A stretch of DNA of 40,902 nt from Chloroflexota bacterium (GTDB taxonomy: Bacteria > Chloroflexota > Anaerolineae > Anaerolineales > E44-bin32), in the NCBI GenBank assembly GCA_022561385.1, contig JADFRG010000026.1, forward strand, positions 1-40,902. The letters are read 5' to 3'. Made by a program: the position numbers and the translations under genes. How positions within the stretch are numbered: position 1 is the stretch's first letter; each line of letters opens with the position of its first letter. Below the pieces are notes generated by a model that saw only the letters and a list, made by a program, of their open reading frames with translations, searched no databases and was not told the DNA's origin. Shown one piece after another: positions 25,092 through 32,335 of this stretch.

Positions 25092-27569
25092 CTAGGCCAC
25101 CACTCGAGATCGATCTGGATCGTAAAGCACATCTGGAACCACCTTCGCGCCTCTATGTTCGCTAAACACCTCCACTTGAAGTTCCGTCCCCTGGTCGCAT
25201 AGCTCGGTTGGCAGGTACGCGAGCGCGATGTTTTCCCCAACGGTGTAACCGTAACCGCCGCTGCGAAGACGCCCAACCATTCGGCCATCGGCGTAGACCG
25301 CTTCTCCGCCATACAGGACCCCAGGTTCTCCCTCGACCGTTAACGTGCAGAGACGACGCCTAAGCCCTAGATCTTTGGCCTTGATGAGCGCCTCCCGGCC
25401 GATGAATTCCCCCTTATCCAGGCGGACACAGAAACCAAGGCCTGCCTCGTACGGATTCTCCTCGGGCGTTATATCCAGACTCCAGTATCGATAAGCTTTT
25501 TCCAACCGCAGCGTGTCCAACGCCTTGTAACCCGCAGGTTGAATCTCGAATTGCTGGCCGGCTTCCATGAGCGCCTCCCAGACCGGGACCGCTTGCTCAT
25601 GCGTGGTGTACAGCTCCCAGCCCAGCTCCCCCACGTAGGTCACCCTCTGCGCCAGAATCTCCGCACCGTTCACATCGACCCAGGCGGCGGACATGTAAGG
25701 CAGGCTCTCGTTCGACACGTCGCTGCTGGTCACGGCCTGCAACACTCGGCGCGAATCCGGCCCCCACAATCCAATACAAGCCAGATCTTCCGTTACCTCT
25801 CGCACCCGGATCGAACCGTCCTGTGGCGCGTGCAACAGGATCCAGCCTAGATCCCGGTCCACGAAGGCGCTGCCGCTGATCACTCGAAAATGGTCTTGAC
25901 CTAAACGTGTGACGGTTAGGTCGCTCTCGATTCCGCCACGCGTATTCAGGAACTGCGTGTAGGTGACCCGACCCACGGGCTTATCGAGTTGGTTGTCCGT
26001 CAACTTCTGCAGTAGTCGCAACGCCCCTGGTCCCCGCACCTCGATCTTGCCGAAGGAGGTCATGTCGAAGATGGCGACACGCTCCCGCACGGCTCGGTGC
26101 TCCTCACCGATTTGCTCGAAATAAGGGGGTCGGGCCCAGCCCCAGGCCCGCTGGTCGGCCCCCGCCCGACGCCATGGCTGGCCTGGATCGTAATAATTGA
26201 CTCGTTCCCAACCGTTTTTCTCCCCAAACACCGCGCCAAGCTCCTTCACGTGCTCATCTAATGGGCTGACGCGCTGGGGCCGACCCCACTCATTCTCGTC
26301 CTCGGGGTAGCGAAGGAAGTAGTAATACTTGTAGACCTCCCGCGCCCGCTCGGCTGAAAATGCGCGATCAGCGTACACCGATCCAAAGCGACGAACATTG
26401 AATTCATGAGTATCAAGCTCGGGCTCGCCCTCGATAATCCATTCGGCCATGACCTTGCCGATCGCGCCCCCACCGCCGAACCCGACGTGTGACAGACCCG
26501 CGGCGGCATAAAAACCTCGAATGCCAGGCAGCGGACCCAGGCAAGGATGGCCATCGGGCGTGATTCCCTCCGGGCCATTGATTAGCTTGATGATCTGCGC
26601 TTTAGCCAGGACGGGAACTCGTCTTTGAGCGCCATCCATGACCTGCTCGAACAGGTCCCAGTCGGGCGGCAGCAGCTGATTCGTGAATTCCCAGGCGACG
26701 CCCTCCGGCGACCACACCTTGGGCTCCTGCTCGAACCCGCCCACCAGAAAGCCGCCCACCTCCTCTCGGAGGTAGAACAAGTTGTCGGGATCGCGCAGCA
26801 CCGGCGTCTGACGCGGCAATTCATGGCCGGGGATAGGCTTAGTGGTCAGATACTGGTGGATAACGGGCGTGATCGGCAGGGTGGCCCCTACCATGGCGGC
26901 CACCTGCGGAGCCCACTGACCGGCTGCGTTCACTACGTACTCGGTCCGGATCGAACCTTGATCCGTAATCACTCGACTCACTTCACGGTTGGCGGTGAGC
27001 TCAATTCCGGTCACAAGCACTCCGGTGTGAATTCCCACCCCCATCTCACGCGCTAGCTTCGCCAAGGTGGTCGTGATGCCGTTGGGATCGATGTAGCCGT
27101 CGCTCTCGATATACATAGCTCCGTAGAGCCCCTCACCGCTCATCTCCGGAAAGATACTCAGCGCCTCGGCCGGCGAGAGGATCCCAAGCTCGAGCCCGCT
27201 GGACTCGGGCGTGCGGATTCCAATCTCCACCGCAATCGCGTTCGCCTGGCTCACTCCTCTCTGCACCTGCTTGAGCCGCGCGGGACTTGAGACCAGGCGC
27301 AGGCTGCCCACCTCCATCCAGCCAACCGCTTCACCATGCTCGGCCTGCAGCCGCCGATAGAGGTCGGCGCTATAGAGCCGCATATTCATCAAAGTAGGGG
27401 AAGTATGGAACTGCGTAACCAACCCGGCCGCGTGGAAGGTGGACCCGCTAGTGAGCTCACCCTTGTCGACCAAGATGACGTTCGTCCACCCCATTTTTGC
27501 CAGATGGTATGCGATGCTGCAGCCCGCGATCCCGCCGCCGATAATCACCACCCTGGCCTGATCTTTCAC
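25092..27569 (-). CDS. DMGDH/sarcosine dehydrogenase-like flavoprotein, module 1
   Basis: 825 aa. The N-terminal FAD domain has VVIIGGGIAGCSIAYHLAKM at 7-26 and GSTFHAAGLV at about 42-51; the His in this motif carries covalent FAD in DMGDH and sarcosine dehydrogenase. A linker domain (FEQIGEEHRAVRERVAIFDM) leads into a C-terminal GcvT fold with THF-binding features (GGIESDLTVTRLG, YVGELGWELY, FIGREALIKAK). Such enzymes oxidise an N-methyl group and capture formaldehyde as methylene-THF. The region after the FAD domain reads GLSHVGFGGGGAIGKV, whereas the second copy has GMSLNGLAGAGGVGNA, so the copies probably differ in substrate. The start is GTG with AGAGG upstream. It is part of the unit gntR - this gene - DmdA-like. 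Confidence 0.92.
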   Translation of the reverse strand: MKDQARVVIIGGGIAGCSIAYHLAKMGWTNVILVDKGELTSGSTFHAAGLVTQFHTSPTLMNMRLYSADLYRRLQAEHGEAVGWMEVGSLRLVSSPARLKQVQRGVSQANAIAVEIGIRTPESSGLELGILSPAEALSIFPEMSGEGLYGAMYIESDGYIDPNGITTTLAKLAREMGVGIHTGVLVTGIELTANREVSRVITDQGSIRTEYVVNAAGQWAPQVAAMVGATLPITPVIHQYLTTKPIPGHELPRQTPVLRDPDNLFYLREEVGGFLVGGFEQEPKVWSPEGVAWEFTNQLLPPDWDLFEQVMDGAQRRVPVLAKAQIIKLINGPEGITPDGHPCLGPLPGIRGFYAAAGLSHVGFGGGGAIGKVMAEWIIEGEPELDTHEFNVRRFGSVYADRAFSAERAREVYKYYYFLRYPEDENEWGRPQRVSPLDEHVKELGAVFGEKNGWERVNYYDPGQPWRRAGADQRAWGWARPPYFEQIGEEHRAVRERVAIFDMTSFGKIEVRGPGALRLLQKLTDNQLDKPVGRVTYTQFLNTRGGIESDLTVTRLGQDHFRVISGSAFVDRDLGWILLHAPQDGSIRVREVTEDLACIGLWGPDSRRVLQAVTSSDVSNESLPYMSAAWVDVNGAEILAQRVTYVGELGWELYTTHEQAVPVWEALMEAGQQFEIQPAGYKALDTLRLEKAYRYWSLDITPEENPYEAGLGFCVRLDKGEFIGREALIKAKDLGLRRRLCTLTVEGEPGVLYGGEAVYADGRMVGRLRSGGYGYTVGENIALAYLPTELCDQGTELQVEVFSEHRGAKVVPDVLYDPDRSRVVA

Positions 27570-27651
27570 GATAACCTCTGAACTCCCGGCCCCTCAGAGG
27601 CAGGTCGGGGGCGTGGTTCCATTCGTGGGCACACGAGATCCATACGGGCTC

Positions 27652-28407
27652 CTACAACTCCAGGGGCGCCATCTCTGTGACAAAGCGGAAGCGATCCCCT
27701 CGATAGAGGTCCTTGCCGTATTCAATGGGCCGCTCACCCTCGTCGAAGGAAATTCGCCGTTCCAACATGAGCGGGGATCCTAGCTCAATTTCGAGCAGCT
27801 CGGCCTCAAACGATGTGGCCAGCACCGGCTCAAGGCTTTGCCTGGCTCGCGTTACTTTTACTTGATATTCGGCCTCCATGATCTCGTAGAGCGATCGGCC
27901 TTCTAAATCATGGTCTTCAAGCTTGGGGAAGCGCTCGACCGATATGGTGAACTCCTCCAGCAGGACGGGTTGGCGATTGAGCAGCCTGAGCCGTTGAATG
28001 CTGTAGATCATGGCGGAAGCTCCAAGCCCTAGCTGGCGCCCAATTGAGGCTTCCACCGGCCGGCGCTCAAGATGGATCACCTTGGCGCCAGGTGTGTACC
28101 CCCTTCTTCGCATTCCCTCAGTGAAGGAGAACAAGTATCCCGCCTGGCGTTCAACCTTAGGCGCGGCCACATAGGTTCCATCCCCCTGCCTGCGAATAAG
28201 TAAGCCCTGTTGCTCCAATACTCGCAGGGCATTTCGCAATGTCATGCGGTTGACGGAAAGCGCCCGGCTGAGCTTGCGCTCGGCGGGCAAGCGGTCGCCT
28301 GGGGCAAGCTCCCCATTCTCAATTTGATCCAGCAGCGCTTCGGCGATCTGGATGTACAGCGGCACCCCCGTTTTAAGTTGATTTTGCGGCGGATCGAGCG
28401 AGATCAC
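27652..28407 (-). CDS. GntR family regulator, HutC/UTRA type
   Basis: 251-residue repressor-type regulator. The winged-helix N-terminus covers VPLYIQIAEALLDQIENGEL, then LAPGDRLPAERKLSRALSVN and MTLRNALRVLEQQGLL, the classical GntR pattern. The C-terminal about 160 residues are a UTRA ligand domain. HutC-type regulators bind small metabolites and release a palindromic operator. A palindrome GGTACATACC lies about 48 bases upstream of the start (28455-28464), and a near-identical copy precedes the second demethylase module. It likely controls both. A decayed relative lies at 36060-36197. The stop is 82 bases before the flavoprotein gene, so it is probably autoregulated with it. Confidence 0.93.
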   Translation of the reverse strand: MISLDPPQNQLKTGVPLYIQIAEALLDQIENGELAPGDRLPAERKLSRALSVNRMTLRNALRVLEQQGLLIRRQGDGTYVAAPKVERQAGYLFSFTEGMRRRGYTPGAKVIHLERRPVEASIGRQLGLGASAMIYSIQRLRLLNRQPVLLEEFTISVERFPKLEDHDLEGRSLYEIMEAEYQVKVTRARQSLEPVLATSFEAELLEIELGSPLMLERRISFDEGERPIEYGKDLYRGDRFRFVTEMAPLEL

Positions 28408-28454
28408 GAGGCCATTCCCTCGGTCGACGAGACAGAAACGGGTCGCCGCGAATT

Positions 28455-28464
28455 GGTATGTACC
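28455..28464 (-). promoter_or_regulatory. Candidate GntR operator upstream of module 1
   Basis: Near-palindrome, sense strand AAAGGTACATACCAA; the core GGTACATACC has GT...AC half-sites as GntR operators do. The copy at 36265-36274 is AAAGGTATGTACCAT, identical but for the two centre bases and the last base. An AT-rich, -10-like stretch (GATATTTTT) precedes it. Confidence 0.6.
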
Positions 28465-28553
28465 TTTAAGCGAAAAATATCACACTCATAATTAGCCATC
28501 GGTCGGACGTTAGGTACTTCACCTTGAGCAATGTTGCAACCAGGGCAGCCGCG

Positions 28554-29420
28554 CTAGCCGCGACGCACTCCCTCGATCACACGCTGGGCTGCCTGATAGT
28601 CGCGTGCACCGCCCTTCAGGATGGGTGGAACGAGGTAGATGCGCTTGATCCCGAGGGCTGAGAAATCCTGGAGAAGCTGCAGAGCAATATCTGTCCCCTC
28701 CCGTCCGCCCTCCAGATCCGTTCGGATCCGCTGTGGCACCGTGCTGAAGATGACACCGTCCTTCACCAACACCTGCACACCGAAGAACACCGGCTGAGAA
28801 AGATCCTCACCCGACGCAGCACGGTAGGCATCTAGAAAGCTGGCGACTTCGTCCGTGCCGAAGACCGGCTGCGTCAGAAAGAAATGGGCCCCTGCGGAAA
28901 CCTTGCGGTGGGTGAGCTCGGCCTCGCTTTCGAGCGGGCGGCTCAGGTCAATCGTCGCACCTATGCACAGATCGGAGGGCGAACTGAGCTTCCTGCCTCT
29001 GAAATCCAGTCCTTCATTCATCCTCTCCAAGGCCTGTATCAATCCAGTCGGCGTGAAATCGCCTACGTGCTTCACCCGGGAGAGGTCCTTATCACCGAAA
29101 TCATCCCCCTTGAGGACCACCACATTCTTCAGTCCCAGCATCTCCGCCCCAAGCAGATGATTCTGGACCGCCAGTCTGTTCATATCCCGCGTCGCTAGGT
29201 TGAAAATTACCTCTTTGCCAAAACGCTGACTTATGGCGGAGGCCGTCATCGCCGAATCCACTCGGACCGACCTGCCGGGGCTGTAGGCCACACAAATGAA
29301 ATCAGCTCCTAAGGACTTGGCTGGTTCGAGCGTGGCGGGGTCCGCCGACCTTGGTGGGGAGAAATCGCAGATAATGAGAGTCTGCTCCCCTTGGCTAGCG
29401 CATTTCTCGGTTACTTTCAT
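28554..29420 (-). CDS. Methylenetetrahydrofolate reductase-like protein, second copy
   Basis: 288-residue MetF-family protein without an adjacent MetV. Visible features: ICDFSPPRSADPATLEP at the N-terminus (active-site region, with Asp-Phe-Ser-Pro in place of the usual Glu-x-x-P), ATRDMNRLAVQNHLLGAEM, VVLKGDDFG, SAGAHFFLTQPVFG, and a C-terminal YLVPPILKGG. It is clearly diverged from the metF at 22346 and may have a different substrate form or electron partner. ATG 29420 overlaps the stop of the half-length kinase gene as ATGA, showing translational coupling. It sits between two C1 modules, so a role in handling methyl- or methylene-THF is likely. Confidence 0.85.
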   Translation of the reverse strand: MKVTEKCASQGEQTLIICDFSPPRSADPATLEPAKSLGADFICVAYSPGRSVRVDSAMTASAISQRFGKEVIFNLATRDMNRLAVQNHLLGAEMLGLKNVVVLKGDDFGDKDLSRVKHVGDFTPTGLIQALERMNEGLDFRGRKLSSPSDLCIGATIDLSRPLESEAELTHRKVSAGAHFFLTQPVFGTDEVASFLDAYRAASGEDLSQPVFFGVQVLVKDGVIFSTVPQRIRTDLEGGREGTDIALQLLQDFSALGIKRIYLVPPILKGGARDYQAAQRVIEGVRRG

Positions 29421-29887
29421 GGATGGTCCCCTTCGTACCAATCCACATAGAGCATGCGGGTGCCTTCTAAGAGCGAGAGATCCACGCTATCGAGTGTGTC
29501 CAGGATCTCTCGCTCCCTGCGCCAAAAGTAGGTTCGGGCGCCACTTGGATCGGAGACATCGATCTCCAACGGGGTCTCAAGATCGGGGGCCAGGCGGAAC
29601 TCGCCTTGCACACCGACCTCTCGCAGCTGGCGAACGACCTCTCGTCCGCGCCGGTCGTCTCCCAGGGCGGTCCCGATCAGCCCGCTCGGGATCTGCCACC
29701 CCCTCAGCAGACCGGCCACGATGGCCGCGTCGTCATAGATAAACTCCCCCCACCCTGTAATCAAGGCGCCGGTATTGTGTTGGGGAAACTGCTCCACCGC
29801 CACAACGATGCAGGGTGTGATCACGCCGAAACAGACCACCTCCACAGGCCTGGGCTCCCCCGCCGCGCTGTGGCCGGTGGAAGCCAT
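29417..29887 (-). CDS. Half-length PfkB/ribokinase-like protein
   Basis: 156 aa matching only the N-terminal half of PfkB sugar kinases: VCFGVITPC start, GEFIYDDAAIVAGLLRGWQI (Ala-rich motif after the beta lid), GLIGTALGDDRRGREVV (family signature I region) and a final LYVDWYEGD. The catalytic C-terminal half with the GxGD motif and anion hole is missing, so it cannot be an active kinase as it stands. It ends by an ATGA overlap with the MetF-like gene and starts 6 bases after the PLP enzyme, so the truncated gene is tightly built into the operon. It is either a remnant fixed by deletion or a repurposed ligand-binding domain. Confidence 0.65.
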   Translation of the reverse strand: MASTGHSAAGEPRPVEVVCFGVITPCIVVAVEQFPQHNTGALITGWGEFIYDDAAIVAGLLRGWQIPSGLIGTALGDDRRGREVVRQLREVGVQGEFRLAPDLETPLEIDVSDPSGARTYFWRREREILDTLDSVDLSLLEGTRMLYVDWYEGDHP

Positions 29888-29893
29888 CCTGCT

Positions 29894-31264
29894 TCAGGCA
29901 CCCTGCACGACTTCGGCGAGGGAGGCGTCGAGGATATCTAACGCATCATCCAATTGGTTCCGCTCTATGATCAGCGGCGGGGTCAGCTGAAGGATGTTCC
30001 CCATGGTCACCTTGAAGTTCAGACCTCTGCGAAGCGCAGCGTACATTACCGCCTCCGCCTGTTCTACTGCCCGCTCCCTAGTGCCTCGATCATTAACGAG
30101 CACGATTCCGAGCAGCAGTCCTAAGCCGCGCACCTCGCCGATCAGCTCGTGGCTCTCCATCATCGCTCGCATGCGCCCCAGAGCGTGGTCTCCTAGATCC
30201 CGAGCGTGGTCCACCAAGCCGTTATGCTCGATGTAGTTGATGGCGGCAAGGCCTGCAGCGCAGGCCACCGGGTTCTTCTCATGGGTGTAATGCCCCAGGG
30301 CCTGATCTCCGACGCGGTCCAGATCCGCCCGGGCGACGACAGCCGCGAGCGGGAAAACGCCTCCGCCCAATCCTTTCCCTAATACCAGGATGTCTGGCAC
30401 CACATCGAAATGCTCAAAGGCGAACATCCGGCCTGTGCGGCCGAGAGCGTTGGGGATCTCGTCGAAGATCAGGAGGGCGCCGTGACGGTCGCAGGATTCG
30501 CGAACGCGCGGCCAGTAATCAGGATGGGGTACGCTGGGGGTGAGACGCACCGGTTCGGCGATCATGGCCCCGATGTCGCCCTCCTTTTCCATCACGTACT
30601 CCACGTAGTCTGCGCATTTTAGGTCGCAGCCGCCCCGCTGGAGGCAATCCCATTGACAATGGTACTCGTCCGGAGGCGGCACGTGCTCCGTCCCTGGCAG
30701 CAGCGGCCCGATCCCTTTACGGAAGAGGGCCTCTCCGCCTATCGAGATGGCATCCAGCGTTGCACCGTGGAAGGAGTCCCACATGGAAAGGGTCTTGTAG
30801 CGGCCGGTGGCCACTCTGGCGAGTTTGAGCGCGATCCCGATCGCTTCGGCACCACCTGGGCAGAAGAGCACTTTGCCCAGCGGGTCCGGTACCAGCTCAA
30901 CCAATTTCTTCGCCAGTTCCACGGCAGATCGATTGGTATACCGTCGCGGACAGAAGGGCAGCTGATCCAGCTGCTCCTTGATGGCCGCCAGCACCTCCGG
31001 GTTTCCGTAACCCACCTGGTGAAGGGCGTTGCCGTGGAAGTCCATATAGCGCTTGCCCTGCAAGTCAACAATATAGATTCCCTCGGATGCCTCCAGCGCA
31101 TTCAGGCAGGGAGTCGACAACGACTGATGCAGAAAATAGTGGGCGTCCTCTTCCAGCATGGCGCGGGTTCGGTCGTCTAGGGAAGTTTCTTGCCACTGCA
31201 TGCGCCGGGGAGAGAGGTTGACATCTCCTTCGGATTGCGAAATGTAAGCTTTCTTGTTTACCAT
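29894..31264 (-). CDS. Class III aminotransferase-fold PLP enzyme, PbfA-like
   Basis: 456 aa PLP-dependent enzyme. The Lys that binds PLP is in DILVLGKGLGGGVFPLAA near 300, and the Asp that holds the pyridine nitrogen in LLIFDEIPNALGRTG near 265. The N-terminal EGDVNLSPRRMQWQ, MDFHGNALHQVGYGNP and LPFCPRRYTN, plus the Cys-containing insert (QWDCLQRGGCDLKCADYVEY), resemble (R)-1-hydroxy-2-aminoethylphosphonate ammonia-lyase (PbfA), a lyase on this fold, more than ordinary transaminases. I recall this likeness rather than having tested it. AGGAG precedes the ATG. If PbfA-like, the locus may touch methylated aminophosphonates, but no C-P hydrolase is in the window. Confidence 0.82.
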   Translation of the reverse strand: MVNKKAYISQSEGDVNLSPRRMQWQETSLDDRTRAMLEEDAHYFLHQSLSTPCLNALEASEGIYIVDLQGKRYMDFHGNALHQVGYGNPEVLAAIKEQLDQLPFCPRRYTNRSAVELAKKLVELVPDPLGKVLFCPGGAEAIGIALKLARVATGRYKTLSMWDSFHGATLDAISIGGEALFRKGIGPLLPGTEHVPPPDEYHCQWDCLQRGGCDLKCADYVEYVMEKEGDIGAMIAEPVRLTPSVPHPDYWPRVRESCDRHGALLIFDEIPNALGRTGRMFAFEHFDVVPDILVLGKGLGGGVFPLAAVVARADLDRVGDQALGHYTHEKNPVACAAGLAAINYIEHNGLVDHARDLGDHALGRMRAMMESHELIGEVRGLGLLLGIVLVNDRGTRERAVEQAEAVMYAALRRGLNFKVTMGNILQLTPPLIIERNQLDDALDILDASLAEVVQGA

Positions 31265-31337
31265 ACGATTTTCTCCTGCGAGGGCTTAAATCTGGAACGA
31301 GCCTCGGCCCGAATTGCCTTGGCCTATGAGAGCCGGA

Positions 31338-32321
31338 TCACTTGGCTGTCAGATGCGGAGACTCTTCTGTGCCACCTACAGGCTCTGAGAGCCCCTGTGC
31401 CTGGGGACCTGCCTCTCGGTCTCGGTGCGCGAACACTCGCCTCAATACACCCCCGCTGGCTTGGTGGCCATGACCCACAACGACGAAGGCTTTAGGGTCG
31501 GCCTCGGCTACCACCGTGCGCAGGGAGGTGGCATCTGGCCGGCTTATGGTGCAAAACAGGACGGTGTGTGCGCTGCCGGTGAACATGCCCTCCGAGGGCC
31601 AGGCCGTGACTCCTACCCCGAAGCGCCGAAAGAGCGCCGCACTGACCTCCCGACCCGAATCGGTGATGATGAAAGCCGTGCGCACCACGCTCGGCCCTTC
31701 TAGCACGTAGTCTGCCGCCAATCCCCAGAGGAATATAGCTACCAGCGCGTAAAGGGCCAGCTCCCAACCAAAGACTAGCCCCGCGAGCAGCACCACCACC
31801 CCATCGGTCATCAAGTAAACCTGGCTCACCGGGATTCCGGTCTTGACCTGGATCACGCGACCCAGAATCCCGGTGCCAGGCGCGCTGCCGCCTCCCCTGA
31901 GGATCAGGCCCGTCGCAACGCCGCCCAATATCCCGCCAAAGAGGGCGTTGAGAAAGACATCCTCCGCGATGCCGCGCATGGGAGACAGCTGGGTCAAGAA
32001 ATCTACTCCAAAACTGTAAAGGACCAGTACGTAGGAAGTGCGTGCAAGAAATCGAAAACGTCCCAGATGTCGGAACCCCAGCCACAGCAAGGGGAGGTTC
32101 AATACCAGCATGACTAACCCAATCTGCCAGCCCGTGAACTGGTTGATGATGATCGCCAGACCCGAAGTCCCACCCGGCGCAATATCGAAAGGCGCCAGGA
32201 ATAGGTTGAGATTGAGCGCCATCAGCGCCGCGCCTAACGTCAGCAGAACAAAACTGCGCGCCATGGATCGCAAGTCGGTATGCGCGGCCATGGCGCTCGC
32301 CTTCGCTATCAACTTATCCAT
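31338..32321 (-). CDS. YitT family membrane protein
   Basis: 327 aa with about five or six helices in the first 200 residues, beginning SFVLLTLGAALMALNLNLFL. The conserved GGTSGLAIIINQFTGWQIG and GSAPGTGILGRVIQVKTG loops, then a DUF2179-like C-terminal domain (RTAFIITDSGREVSAALFRR), mark the YitT family. The function of this family is unsettled; membrane transport is often suspected. GCAGGAGACG precedes the ATG. It is 14 bases after the flavoprotein and 73 before the PLP enzyme, so it may move a substrate or product of this pathway. Confidence 0.9.
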   Translation of the reverse strand: MDKLIAKASAMAAHTDLRSMARSFVLLTLGAALMALNLNLFLAPFDIAPGGTSGLAIIINQFTGWQIGLVMLVLNLPLLWLGFRHLGRFRFLARTSYVLVLYSFGVDFLTQLSPMRGIAEDVFLNALFGGILGGVATGLILRGGGSAPGTGILGRVIQVKTGIPVSQVYLMTDGVVVLLAGLVFGWELALYALVAIFLWGLAADYVLEGPSVVRTAFIITDSGREVSAALFRRFGVGVTAWPSEGMFTGSAHTVLFCTISRPDATSLRTVVAEADPKAFVVVGHGHQASGGVLRRVFAHRDREAGPQAQGLSEPVGGTEESPHLTAK

Positions 32322-32335
32322 CGTCTCCTGCGTCG

